Source: Anodontia alba
Taxonomy: Eukaryota; Mollusca; Bivalvia; Lucinida; Lucinidae
Length of the DNA: 64,000 nt
Reading direction: 5' to 3'
Assembly (NCBI GenBank): GCA_964016985.1
Contig: OZ024821.1
Span: 16,355,211-16,419,210, forward strand
The position numbers and the translations under genes were made by a program. Shown one piece after another: positions 1 to 10,309 of this stretch; position 1 is the first letter of the stretch; every line of letters begins with the position of its first letter. Under the pieces are notes generated by a model, which was not told the DNA's origin, ran no database searches, and saw only the letters and a list, made by a program, of their open reading frames with translations.

Positions 1-275
1 GGCGTCGTATGCAGCCTCTCAAACTACAGTGTTGCATATGAAGAGACTCAATCACAGCGGGTCTCCGATTTTCGTGCTTTTGTCTGTTCTTTGTTTCCAA
101 AGGCAATCCTTTTTGTTTTACTTTTATTTTACTTTTTGCAACAGAAACAACATTTGTGACTTCCTGTTTGCTTTCCTGTATACTAAGCCCCTTTTGAAAA
201 GGAGTCTTTGCTCTTTGTGTGAGCAAGTGCTTCCCTTGTAGAGTAGACCGCTTTTCATTAACGAGCAAATACATT

Positions 276-497
276 TTAACCCAGTTACGCCTAGCGGGTC
301 ATAAATGGGATATTGGCAAACAGTGTAGATCCAAAACGCGGCGTCTGATCAGGATCTACACTGTTTGCATTAAATACAGTTTTTTTTTTCTATAAAACAT
401 GGTAACAATAAAAACAAATAACCAGAAACTCCTTATTTTGAAATGAACGTGTCCAAAAATTTAGAATAGAAGAGTTCCTTCGGCATAAATGGGTTAA
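276..497. mobile_element. F3b MITE (TTAA-flanked, CAAACAGTG hairpin)
   Basis: The unit opens with TTAACCCAGTTACGCC and closes with GGCATAAATGGGTTAA, so it has imperfect inverted ends bounded by TTAA on both sides. An internal hairpin pairs CAAACAGTGTAGATCC (317-332) with GGATCTACACTGTTTG (352-367). A TTAA target followed by CCY is the known signature of piggyBac-type elements. The piggyBac assignment is inference, because no transposase is present. Confidence 0.75.
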
Positions 498-1212
498 CAT
501 AGTTGCCTTCTCTGAACGTGTATCGGTGCCCCTTAGACGGTTTCAGCGACTATAAATCAGCCAAATTATGTTGCATTTAAGAACATACTATAAGCAACAC
601 ATGAGAATGAATTTTACGCTATATTCGATGAGCGAAGCACAGACAAACAGCCCGTGCAGGCTGATCAGAGCCCTCTTTGTTGGTCATAATTCACAACATC
701 CACTGGGTCTATAAAAGGGTAACAAATGCCTTCAACAGACTGAGTGCAAACGCAAGGTGAACTGACCCTTTGCTATCCGCATATCGCATAAGGACCTGAA
801 GATAAAAGGGGTCTTCCTGGCAATTACGAACAGTAATGATGCCGACCATAGAAGTAGTTACGGGCTTTTTCTATATACCGATGAATTCCTTTCAAGAGTA
901 AATAGAAAAAGTGTATGTGCCAAAATAAAGCTCTATGAGTGATTTCAGCTCAGTCTCGGCACAGTCGACGTACCATCAACCACATGCCTATCCATTACAT
1001 GTAACTGCAAACCAGACTTAGTATGAGATATCGTATTTACCCTAATTATTTGGACATGCAGAATTAAGCAAACAATGTAGAGCTCAATCGGACAGATGAG
1101 TTATTTGCCATTTCGCCCAACATTCCAGACGCATCACCAAATTCAAGTTTTAGGATACTAAGGCGAAGGTTGGCAAGCACTAAAGGTTAATACGTAAGTT
1201 TCCCCTGTCATT
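498..1212. other. Non-coding stretch with F6 and F5 scraps
   Basis: No coding signal was seen. A weak F6-like piece (CCGTGCAGGCTGATCAGAG) lies near 652-670. An F5-like end (TATCGTATTTACCCTAATTA) lies near 1029-1048. The remainder is AT-rich unique-looking sequence. Confidence 0.5.
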
Positions 1213-1480
1213 TTATCGTATTTATCGCTATAGCGATTTGTATTAAACGCTTTATCGTTTGTATTTATCGTCATAACGGCTTGTATTTATCGTTATATCG
1301 ATTTGTACTTATTGTTATAACGGCTTGTAATCATCGATATAACGGGTTGTATTAATCATAATATCGGTTTGTAGTTATCGTTATAACGGCTTGTATCTAT
1401 ATTTATCACGGCTTGTAATTATCGTTATGTCAGCTTGTTTTTTTATTGTTATACCGGCTTGTATGTATCGTTATAAAGGC
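1213..1480. repeat. 22-bp minisatellite
   Basis: About a dozen imperfect tandem copies of a unit close to TATCGTTATAACGGCTTGTA plus two T-rich bases. Units differ mainly in the CGG/CGA position. The array is strongly diverged, so it is old. No coding potential was seen. Confidence 0.85.
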
Positions 1481-1499
1481 TTACCATACGCTCTTTACT

Positions 1500-1724
1500 T
1501 TATCTTGAACAAGAGATTTTAAACAACGCTGCTTTGAAAAAGACTGCTTCAGCAAGTAAGTCTTGATATTTTGTGCGAATCTTCTGCCAAGCAGACGATT
1601 CACGGTAAATGTCAATATTTGATTTCCATGAACATAAATAAATAAATAAATAAAATAAAAACAATAAAAAATATAAAATAAATAAAATGTTGTCTGCTTC
1701 AAATGTTGCTTGGCGCTTTAAGGG
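1500..1724. mobile_element. Degenerate F3d MITE
   Basis: The right end TGTTGTCTGCTTCAAATG followed by TTGGCGCTTTAAGGGTAA matches the F3d copies near 52 kb. A central palindrome GAATCTTCTGCC/AGCAGACGATTC is visible near 1577-1602. A (TAAA)n tract at about 1636-1690 sits inside the right arm. The left end has decayed. Confidence 0.55.
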
Positions 1725-1850
1725 TAAAATTAATTATTTCTAGATTATGATACTGCAGATGATTCTACACTGGTATTGTAGTATCAGTGGACGAAAAAAA
1801 TAAGAAACTTTTCCTTCAAACAAAATTCTGCTAATTATATGTGAAGCCGA

Positions 1851-2118
1851 CATCACGACAACATACCTGTATAATTTGACCCCCTTAAACCCCACTTTTA
1901 TATAGTAAAACCGTGATTTACAGGGGTATACATTATTTTTTCTTATTTCTGCTCAAAACATTGATTGTGGGTACTCGCTAGAGCCGCCTCGTTCTAACGA
2001 GTACCTACAATCTATATTTTGAGCACAAATATGAAGAATATCATAATTTTTATCTGAAAACTTTCATTTTTTGGTGGTAAAATTTTCAATATATTTGAAT
2101 AGACATGTTTTCGTAATG
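1851..2118 (+). mobile_element. F1 hairpin MITE, orientation A, copy 1
   Basis: Begins CATCACGACAACATACC and ends GACATGTTTTCGTAATG. It contains the CCCCACTTTTATATAGTAAA block. The central hairpin is imperfect because the right arm has lost the GGCGAGGCGGT half. The long AT-rich right arm resembles other F1 copies. Confidence 0.85.
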
Positions 2119-2577
2119 GAGTATTTTGACGATTTACTTTACAAACACAGAACAGTTCGTGAAACGTTTTATTTTTCAGAACTATTATTTAAAGAACAAA
2201 AAAATATTTAGTCGCTAAAAACACATAGGATATATCGTGTACCTACATATTAAGGCTGACAACTGTGATTGTGCTCTCTTCTTCGATTGCGCGACGTTGG
2301 GTCGGGCCGCAGACTCATTGAAGATCCTATCCTATTTTTTTTTTTCTATATTCTTTGTTCCTTATATTACTCGTCTGTGATGCGGCACATCGTGCCGACT
2401 GAATAAATTAAAATATGAAAATGGCACCAGTAATACATGTACCAGGTTAAGCCCCAGCAATTGTACTGTTTATCGGTCCAAGGTGGTATTTCTACGGCAA
2501 TTTCTTCTCGACTAATATTTTTTCGATGAAGTGCCGTTTTATGATATCGTTCTAGGCGTTTTATGTTTTGTTTTTAT
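2119..2577. other. Non-coding AT-rich stretch
   Basis: No supported gene or recognised repeat was found. A short poly-T run lies near 2335-2345. Confidence 0.4.
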
Positions 2578-2692
2578 TTTTTATTTATTTTTTTTATTTT
2601 TTTTTATTTATTTATTTATTTATTTTTTTTTTTATTTATTTATTTATTTATTTATTTTTTTTTTTTTTTATTTATTTATTTTTTTTTTTTTA
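2578..2692. repeat. (TTTA)n / poly-T low-complexity tract
   Basis: Simple repeat of TTTA and TTTTA units. It creates artificial Phe/Leu/Tyr/Ile-rich reading frames that are not genes. Confidence 0.9.
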
Positions 2693-2934
2693 GGCATTAT
2701 ATGGTGCCTTGGGAGGGGCTGTGTTCCGTAAATATTACCTTCCTGTTGTCTTGCGAATGGGCTAATTAATTGATGCAGAATTGTTTTTTTCTGTGTATGT
2801 TTGCATTTTCAGTCTTCGGTTCAGAATGATGATTATTTGGTATTTTACGTCACTTTCAACATAAATAGTATCATATCGAAACCAAGGAAGAGTGGTAATG
2901 AAAAGCTCTGCGTAATAAATTTCTGTACAGTCAA

Positions 2935-2982
2935 AATCAAAATGTCGTCTACCGCAGTTGTGATTGGCGCGTTAAGAGTCAA
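2935..2982. mobile_element. F3d MITE end fragment
   Basis: Contains AATGTCGTCTACCGCAGTTG followed by TGATTGGCGCGTTAAGAGT, the inverted form of an F3d terminus. The rest of the element was not recognised. Confidence 0.5.
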
Positions 2983-3129
2983 CAGAATGTTTTTTGTTTT
3001 GTTTTTTTTTTTTTCATCTAGGCAAAGGCATTTTAACTATCTCCAGATAGGAACAATGCCGAAAATTCAGTTGTTACGCCCGCTAGTATAAACTCATGCA
3101 GTACAGATGCATGGTCAAAATAACAATCT

Positions 3130-3368
3130 GGGCCCAGTTGTTCAAAGCTAACGACGTCGTTAGTTAACGATTCGTTAAAATTTACATCAAGTGATACGCA
3201 AATAGGCTGAATTTTTTGCTGAACAAATGTGAGTAGCTTAGTGCAAAAGCTACTCACATTTTTTCAGAAAAAAATACCAGAATATTGTGTATTGAATCTG
3301 CTAAAACAGTTAACGAAATGACCCTTAACGAGCTCGTTAAGCTAACGACGCTTTGAACAACTGGGCCC
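3130..3368. mobile_element. F4 MITE with GGGCCCAGTTGTTCAAAGC ends
   Basis: The two ends are inverted copies: GGGCCCAGTTGTTCAAAGC on the left and GCTTTGAACAACTGGGCCC on the right, about 19 bp without mismatch. Next come AACGACGTCGTTAG on the left and CTCGTTAAGCTAACGACG on the right, extending the inverted repeat. A central hairpin pairs ATGTGAGTAGCTT with AAGCTACTCACAT. No coding capacity. A truncated relative lies at 45.4-45.6 kb. Confidence 0.9.
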
Positions 3369-3973
3369 ACATCGTATTAAGCCTTAAATCAGAAAAAAAT
3401 CGCGACAAATCATATACAGCCTCATATACAACCTTTTTCTCTATATATTTTAGGGTACATGTACATGCGATATGTTGGTCCAGGTAACATATCTTTCGTA
3501 TTAAAAAAAAAAAAAAAAAAAGAAAAAAGAAAAAGCTTATCGCACATACAGTTTGCATTTAAATTATACCATGCCGAGAAGTGAATCTAATCGAACAACA
3601 TTTTTAGAAATGTTCCTTTCTTTACTCGCAAAGTATAGTGCTCGATAGTCTATGAAAATTGTGTTGTTTATGCGACAAGTCATATTGGTCCCTTCATTTG
3701 TTAACTACAAAAACGCAACTGTCGCTTGCCATATCACCGAATTCGCCACCATGTACAAATGTACTCATATAGCTGCAGTAAAGTTGGAGAATTATGGTTG
3801 TTCAGAAATTTTGAGGAAGTTCACGTGATGTGTTTTGGACAAAATAGAACGGTGGCAGGACATTATAAATCCTAAGAGGAGCAAATTCTTTCATTTTAGA
3901 GCAGACCGCTTTCTAGAAGGAGGTCAACCAATTTTAAAAGATTTATCCTCCCCTGAAATTGTATCCAGTCCCC
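3369..3973. other. Non-coding stretch with poly-A
   Basis: Contains an A-rich tract at about 3503-3533 and unremarkable AT-rich sequence. No gene was recognised. Confidence 0.4.
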
Positions 3974-4183
3974 TTAACTCTTTCGATGCCAAATTTCAGA
4001 GGACATTTGTCGTCTGCTTTTTTTCAACAAACTATCGCTTTGAAAGAAGTTTTATATGTAAAGTTGAAAGACTGAATACCAAACAGCGTAGATCCAGATG
4101 AGACGGCTCATTATGAGCCGTCTCATCTGGATCTATGCTGTTTGCAAACCTATTATTATTGCCTGTGACAATGAAAGAGTTAA
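3974..4183. mobile_element. F3c MITE (TTAACTCTTTC ends)
   Basis: Left end TTAACTCTTTCGATGCCAAA, right end AATGAAAGAGTTAA. A strong hairpin occupies 4081-4145: AAACAGCGTAGATCCAGATG pairs with CATCTGGATCTATGCTGTTT around a GAGCCGTCTC-type loop. A diverged sister copy lies at 49.2-49.43 kb. The TTAA boundaries suggest a piggyBac-type origin. Confidence 0.8.
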
Positions 4184-4574
4184 AGTCACAAACGATCGAG
4201 TTGGTACGACTAGAGTTTGAAATGAGTCTTGATTATAGACAAACTATCTCCAAACTTTAGGTTTGCTACTGTGAATGGAAAATATAATTATGGGATGGTA
4301 AATCCAATAACAAAGATGCGGGAACAATAATGACGCGCTGTAAGGCATGGTTATCTGCTTAGAATACTATCATTTATATCAGACTAGGTTTGAAGAACAA
4401 ACAAGATTTCGGAGGTAATTTATTCTCCTAATTGTCTATGGTGAATTTGAACAACGGGTTTGTATCGGATTCATATGATTCTATTAGAAGCTTGTCTGTA
4501 TTTTTCTAGAGTTCTGCTTTTTTAACGGATAATGTTTTTGATGTCAAGTCTGCAGAAAAAAAGTATATACAATG
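4184..4574. other. Non-coding stretch
   Basis: No gene, tandem repeat or recognised mobile element was seen here. Confidence 0.4.
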
Positions 4575-4865
4575 TATAGTAAAACTTAAAAGACGAACAC
4601 CATGGCTGATTCGAACTTGACTTTTGAGTCCCTAGGAAATTCTTCTAATAGCTCAAGAAAACAAATATTTAGGGATATTTTAGGACTAATCAGAATCACC
4701 GGCCTCATTAATGTGATTCTAATGTAAATACTCACTGTACCATTATTTTATAGAAGATTGAAAAACAAACGTCCCTAAATTAACCTCACAACTCCTGACT
4801 TGTCGCTATGATTAACCCTCAGTGGCTCGAACTAAACGTGTTTGAGCCATTGAAGCTCGACTGTA
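4575..4865. mobile_element. F2c MITE (gene-free, TA-flanked)
   Basis: The right end reads CAGTGGCTCGAACTAAACG ... GAAGCTCGACTG followed by TA. The left end is TA plus TAGTAAAACTTAAAAGACG. Internal AGAAAACAAATATTTAGGG matches the F2c element at 61.9 kb. A small palindrome AGAATCACCGG/CATTAATGTGATTCT sits near the centre. The TA flanks fit a mariner/pogo-type target. Confidence 0.65.
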
Positions 4866-4984
4866 TTAATATTCTGATAAGGATATGGTTTCCCATAATG
4901 GAATTTCTAGGAGCATCTGTTTTAAAACAAAACGCAATTTACATTACAGGACTTTCTTAAAGTAAAACGTACCCTTGTGTTCCA

Positions 4985-5225
4985 TTCCTTATATAAGCCG
5001 TAACGTGAGAATCGTACCTGCTGACATCTGTGCCCAACATAGACGCAAATCAGCCCGCGCTTTCGCGCAGTTTAAGCAGTCTTCGTTGTTCGCACAAAGA
5101 AAATTTGCATCCTTAACATAATGCGCCTAGTGAATTTTCTGATCAGACTGCGCGGTGATCTGAATCTTCACTGGATGCACACGTCCGCAGGTACAGCTTC
5201 GGACGTTACGATTCATACAATGAAA
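4985..5225. repeat. F6 dispersed repeat, diverged
   Basis: Contains TGATCAGACTGCGCGGTGAT, CTGAATCTTCACTGGATGCA and GCAAATCAGCCCGCGCTTTC, which match the F6 theme (CTGATCAGACTGCGCGGATG, CTTCGCTGGTCGCA) at several other sites. It has no coding potential. Confidence 0.6.
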
Positions 5226-6630
5226 CCTGGAAATTGCGGGTGCCTCCTGCAAGAGTGTAAAATCATTCTTAGCAGGTATTATATATATGACTGATGTACT
5301 TTATAGTCTGAACCACTAATGCATATCCCTCAATGCATATCCAAATTATTTTCATCCTGTTATTTTGGTATTCAAAAAGGTCGACAGTATTCATAAGAAG
5401 ACGGCGTAGCATTGAAAGAACTTAACTCTCTTGAAAAAGGTTTTAATTAGCCGAAACGATGAGATTTGTTTGTGAAATAAACTGAGCAAAAATATATGTG
5501 TAAAACTATTGTGCGCTTGTCATTATTTTGATCCCGTTTTGGATTTGTTACATGTAGAAACCATGTGGTACAGAGCGCAGTTGACTCTAGATCTCTGCTA
5601 TTTATGAGTGGGCCTCAACTTGTTTAATATTACGGGCAGAAAGCAACATTATATGACGTACGATCGGCCAGACATAACTGTTTGGATGCATTGTCTGGCA
5701 ATATTATGAGCTGCATTCAGAAGTGCAAAATGACAGCAAATGTTTTCCCTGGAGCCCTGTTCCTAAAGGCGAGTCTCAACAGGAGAAGGGGTCCAGGACA
5801 AACCAATCGCGATCAACTAGCACTTCTGCGTTCATTTAACCGAAACGTTCGCAGTTACTCCCAAACCAAAACAAATTTTCCGTTCAGTTGTAACCTTTTT
5901 CGATGGACCGAAGCGAATATCCGCGAACCATTCTAAAACTGTGTTTTGGCACAGCTAAGATGGCGGCTTATGCGAATAAACCTTTTGTACGCTTGTTCGT
6001 AAAAACTATGGAATTGTTCATGGGTTAATTATACAGTCGATCACTTCTAAAAGTAAAATTTATAGATATAATTTATTCATTCTAACGTCAAGTTTCGTCA
6101 ACCAAAATAACTGCCACTCTCTACTTTGAGGTCACACAAGACAGGTTTGCAATAACGTTTCAAATGGTGCAAAATTCTCATAAGTGATATGCTTTATGAA
6201 CGCAGCCTTGGTATAACCTTCAACTTCGAAATATTATATTGAGACATTGTGCGACTATATTAATGCAGCCACGGATGGGGGTGCATAATCCGAATATGCT
6301 TCAGCTGTTTTGTCCATGAAGCTCATAATATAATAGATGAAATGAAATATGGAAATTGCATGAGGAATGGCCGTTGTAAGTAGTCTGAGATCGCAAATGC
6401 TTTATTAAGATACGTTTCGAAGTGTATGTTAAAATGTCTGTAACCCTGCTGAACAATGCATCCTCATTATGCAACTGGATTCCTAATTTCCCATCCGGTT
6501 AATAAACATACCTCACTTCCTGTATTTGTTAATTTGACTTGTAAATTCTAGTTCTTCCTCAGTCAGGCTAATTTGTCTGCATGAATAAATTGCCTCCAGT
6601 GCAAGTCTATATTGCATCAACAAACCTATG
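5226..6630. other. Long non-coding stretch without recognised repeats
   Basis: Both strands were read for motifs and none was recognised. An open frame of 84 codons at 5682-5936 (plus) has no family resemblance and is not called. This is one of the few segments of the window not visibly built from repeats. Confidence 0.4.
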
Positions 6631-6980
6631 TACAGTGAACCCTCGTTACAACGACAGCATTTGTTTCAAAGATATAGTCATTAAAATGAATTTGCTGTTG
6701 TAAAGAACTCTTTATGAGCAGAATGATATGCAACAAAGGCAATGTTTTATGCTTATTTCTTCACAGAATGTATGTTTTGGATATTTGTTAGAATCGCCTC
6801 GATGAGACGATTCTAACAAATATCCGAAATATTTGTTCTTTGAAGTATTGAAAGTAATGTTCCTGCATAATGCCTGATAAACTATCACCTCTTGAGATAG
6901 GGTGTCCGGTGCTAGTCGAATTGTCAGTACAACGAATTGAGTCGTTATATCGAGTGTCGGTATAATGAGGGTTGACTGTA
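6631..6980. mobile_element. F2a MITE (CAGTGAACCCTCG ends, TA target)
   Basis: TA|CAGTGAACCCTCGTTACAAC at the left and GGTATAATGAGGGTTGACTG|TA at the right form inverted ends with a TA duplication. The middle holds a hairpin: GGATATTTGTTAGAATCGCC pairs with GACGATTCTAACAAATATCC (about 6779-6826). The hairpin core TTAGAATCGCCTCG is nearly the same as the F1 core. A second copy is at 45.65-45.99 kb. Confidence 0.85.
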
Positions 6981-7128
6981 AAATCCGTACTTCTTAGTCT
7001 TAGGTCTAGATAAGCCAGCTTGCAACAACATATTGGTATTTTCACATTTCTTTACAAAACATACTTGGTGAGTAGTAGTTAGAAATGCTCCAGAAAAATG
7101 CTTATAATGAATACTCAGAAAATAAACG

Positions 7129-7159
<31 letters not shown>

Positions 7160-7182
7160 TGGAGAAATATTAAAAAAAAAAA
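7129..7182. repeat. Poly-T then poly-A tract
   Basis: A run of about 28 T precedes AGTGGAGAAATATT and then about 11 A. Low complexity, directly upstream of an F1 copy. Confidence 0.85.
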
Positions 7183-7185
7183 GTA

Positions 7186-7470
7186 AATCACGAAAACATA
7201 CCACATAACTTTGACCACTTTAAACCCCACTTGTACAATGTATATAGTAAAACTGGGGTTTACAGGGGTATACACTATTTTTCTTATATCAGCTCTAAAA
7301 CATAGATTGTGGGTACTCGTTAGAACCGCCTCGCCGAGGCGGTTCTAACGAGTACCAACAACTATGTTTTAAGCAGAAATCTGAAGAAAAAAATCAGAAA
7401 TTTGTATCTAAAAATTCTCTTTTTTGGTGGTAAAATTTTCGGTATATTTGAATAGACATGTTTTCGTAAT
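7186..7470 (+). mobile_element. F1 hairpin MITE, orientation A, copy 2
   Basis: Begins ATCACGAAAACATACCACAT and ends ACATGTTTTCGTAAT. The central hairpin is GGGTACTCGTTAGAACCGCC against GGCGGTTCTAACGAGTACC with a CTCGCCGA centre. The final G of the usual ATG terminus is missing. Confidence 0.9.
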
Positions 7471-7611
7471 ATCCTTATCTACAGCTGCGTGAAACATGAC
7501 ATTTCACTATAAAATACAAGAAAATGAGGAAGATTTTGGTTAGAACACTGAAACATATTCATGTTGCAGAAAAAAGCTGCTTTAAAGCAATCAACAAATT
7601 AAAAAGCTGTT

Positions 7612-8232
7612 TTAAAATTGCTAAAATCTCCTAAATACCCCTATTTTTATTACCTTTTATTAAATTGCATGACACAACTTTACATCCTGAATAACCTTCC
7701 AGACAGGGTACAGACGAATACCCTTTGTGTCTCACTTGATACAGAAGCACTATACTCATGCATTCCGCATGAACTAGGAATGGAGGCAGTAAGTACTGGT
7801 CAGACAAGTATCCAGAGGAAATAAAAAGTAGATTTTCAAAGTTGAAACATGTTTATTCTAGACGAGATTAAATTAATGCTCGAGAACAACACGTTCTGTT
7901 TTGATAATAACTTTCATACACACAACAAAGGCACAGCAATGGGCACGAAATTCGCCACGGTTTACGCAGCCTTAACAATAGGTTACCTTGAAGAAACACT
8001 ATATGAAGAAGCCAGAACACTTCACTGCAAAAACTTCGGGGATTACATTGTTCAAAATTAGAAAATGTTTCGTTTCATGGACAAACTCAAGTAACAATTT
8101 AGAAACATTGCACGCAATTTTTTATAACTTACATAAAGATCTGATTTTACATTTCAATATAACAATGTTGAACAGCCATTCTTAGATGCATTAGTAAAAA
8201 ATTGAGAAGGAAAGCTAGAAACAAACATTTTC

Positions 8233-8268
<36 letters not shown>

Positions 8269-8525
8269 AAAAAAAAAAACCGAAAGCAAACAGTACTTAC
8301 TTTTTTATTCTTGTCACCCTAGGCATACTAAAAGTAAAGTTCCATTCAATCTAGCACGCCGCCTATGAACAATTGTATCAGAAGAGCAAACTTTACAAAT
8401 CCGTATGCAAGAATTAAAATCTTTCCTTGTCAAACAAAAATATCGCGAACACATAATTGATTTTGGCTTAAATACGACAATGAGTCTAGATAAGGAACTA
8501 CCCAGAACAATAAACACAAGACAGG
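7612..8525 (+). pseudogene. Penelope-like element reverse transcriptase, decayed
   Basis: Translated pieces on the plus strand match the order of blocks in Penelope-like reverse transcriptases. They are LCVSLDTEALYSCIPHELG (7718-7775; usually a DVTSLYTNIPH block), then in a shifted frame YWSDKYPEEIKSRF, then IKLMLENNTFCFD, and GTAMGTKFATVYAALTIGYL (7930-7989). Further on come PFLDALV (about 8172) and CHPRHTKSK-like text followed by FNLARR-C-IVSEEQTLQIRMQE (8318-8410). At least two frameshifts and stop codons break it, and an A-tract of about 40 bases at 8237-8279 has expanded between two blocks. The GIY-YIG endonuclease expected at the end of many such elements was not found. The family call rests on motif recognition only. 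Confidence 0.75.
8237..8280. repeat. Poly-A tract inside the Penelope-like relic
   Basis: About 31 A, one C, then about 10 A. It falls where a short Lys/Pro-containing linker is expected in the protein, so it probably grew from an AAA-rich codon run. Confidence 0.8.
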
Positions 8526-8529
8526 ACGA

Positions 8530-8600
8530 ATGTATCGTTCCTTACGTTCTGCGGCCTCTGGTCTGGGTCTAGACTGTTTACCAATGTCCCGTTTATAGGA
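8530..8600. mobile_element. F3a half-hairpin fragment
   Basis: GTTCTGCGGCCTCTGGTCTG followed by GGTCTAGACTGTTTACCA matches the right arm of the F3a hairpin. The left arm is absent. Confidence 0.5.
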
Positions 8601-8639
8601 CGCAAGGTATAAATGAGTTAATTTCACATTTTACACAGT

Positions 8640-9285
8640 GGTTTTGAACAGGATTATATCGAAAAAAAAAGTATCTCTAATTTAACTGGACTCTTCTACA
8701 TCAACTCTTTGGACCTGTTATTTTAAAATAGAAAGAATGTGCGGATACATGTATTTATATAATTACAGTGTTTTACAGAAATTCCTGTATTTAATGCAAA
8801 AAAAATTATTTTGGGGATATATGCAACTCAGGTAGACAATGTTTGCGCCTGTTTACTCTTTCAAGGAATTGGGTCTTTGTTACAAGAAATATGTTCGCAC
8901 AAATCAGTGCTGATTTGAGAAGGCATGAGTGGAATCTCGTCTGCGCATGCGTGATTCAGCGGAAGTTTTATTTGTCACGACTTTCCTTATATATATCTTC
9001 AGTTGGGATTAAATGGAATTGCGAATTATTGACTAAAACGGACTAATCAAAATTTGCCAAAAGCTTACAAACCAATCAATTATTAGAATGTGTCTGTGCT
9101 TTCTTCCTAGTAGACGTCTAAAGAGAAAAAAAGAATGTTTCAATCTGTGGTAATAATGTACAACCAGACTGACCTCGGGATCATGCACTATGTAAGTTAA
9201 AACGCGTTTCAAAGCAGTTAAGCCACTGTGGATTCAAACATTGAGTCCAACTGATGATTATTCAGCCGTTAGCAGTCACCTTGGT
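8640..9285. other. Non-coding stretch
   Basis: AT-rich sequence with no recognised gene. An open frame of 67 codons at 8843-9046 has no recognisable motif and is not called. Confidence 0.35.
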
Positions 9286-9289
9286 CAAG

Positions 9290-9345
9290 GTTGGTCCCAG
9301 CGGGCACATGACGTTTATACATGTACAACGTCTCAGCATTGCATG
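9290..9345. repeat. CCAGCGGGCACATGACGT repeat fragment
   Basis: GTCCCAGCGGGCACATGACG followed by TACAACGTCTCAGCATTGC resembles the animal repeat whose other end (TGTGTGCCCGCTGGGTCAC) is present near 29587-29605. It is a fragment without a matching partner nearby. Confidence 0.45.
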
Positions 9346-9542
9346 CCAGCTGGAGTCGGAAATAGCCGATTATATACATTGTGCACCGAGTAAAAAGTGA
9401 AGCACAGTTAATCTTACTTTTTTACAAAGTTAATTTTTCATGTTTTCACATCCGTGTCCTAGAAGGAAAATGAATAGGCCGTTGGGAATTTCTGCAGATG
9501 TTGACTATTCCACTAAGTGTGGTCTAAGTGATGAAAAAAAAT

Positions 9543-9900
9543 GGGCCGCGTCAAGTGAAAAAGTGCCTTCAAACATGCGAAAATGCGCAGTTTCTGATCA
9601 TCAAGCACATGCACAAAGTACACTATAACCTCTTTATAACACGGTTCGTTATAACACGGTTTTGGATATAACACGGTTCAAAGATGGATCCCAAAAATGT
9701 ATAGATTATATTGAAAAATGACCATAAATGGTCATTTTTCAATATAATCTATACATTTTTGTTTGGATATAACACGGTTGTTTAACTAACACGGTTTATG
9801 CTATGGACCCCAATAACAGTGTTATAAAGAGGTCGTGGTGTAACATTCGCGCCTTTGCTCTCCATTCATACATTCTATACTGTTGTAACCAATTATTCTG
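9543..9900 (+). repeat. F6 repeat interrupted by an F2d MITE
   Basis: GGCCGCGTCAAGTGAAAAAG ... GCACAAAG (9543-9618) and TTCGCGCCTTTGCTCTCCAT (9846-9865) are the adjacent parts of an F6 unit that is continuous at 44.2 kb and 34.5 kb. The F2d element sits precisely between them. Confidence 0.8.
9619..9842. mobile_element. F2d MITE (CACTATAACCTCTTTATAAC ends, TA duplication)
   Basis: TA|CACTATAACCTCTTTATAAC at the left and GTTATAAAGAGGTCGTGGTG|TA at the right are inverted ends flanked by TA. Tandem ATAACACGGTT words lie inside each end. A central hairpin pairs ATTATATTGAAAAATGACCA with TGGTCATTTTTCAATATAAT. The insertion is nested in an F6 repeat, which confirms both borders. Mariner-type target choice is inferred. 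Confidence 0.9.
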
Positions 9901-10050
9901 TTATCGGCCAATATAATGTATAAAGGACATACTTTTTCATTTATAGCATTTTGTTACATGTCCCATATACCATATTTATCCTAAGTGTTCAGAGAATTAG
10001 CACCTTGCCTTACTTGAGATAAAATTTGAATAAGACTATCTTCTCGGTAA

Positions 10051-10146
10051 GCATTTTACATAAACCTAAAGCAGGCCGTAATCGGCCCCGTCAGAGTAGC
10101 TGACGGGCCAATAACGACCCTCTATAGATTTATTCAGAATGCTAGC
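10051..10146. mobile_element. GCTGACGGGCC palindrome element, copy 1
   Basis: Arms are GCATTTTACATAAACCTAAAG through GTAATCGGCCCCGTCAG, and CTGACGGGCCAATAACG through TCTATAGATTTATTCAGAATGC. It is followed by TAGCTGG, as is the better preserved copy at 54.12 kb. Confidence 0.75.
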
Positions 10147-10309
10147 TGGGTTACTACCTATTGATGTACTCAAACATTTACCGGATGTGTGTCAAACAGT
10201 GTACACACTGATCAGATATCAAGTTCGGCGGCGTCTAATGTTGGGCTACACTATTTCTCAGGCATGTCTGTCCGATAATCTTACATCTTATGCGACGAGG
10301 ACAAGTGCA

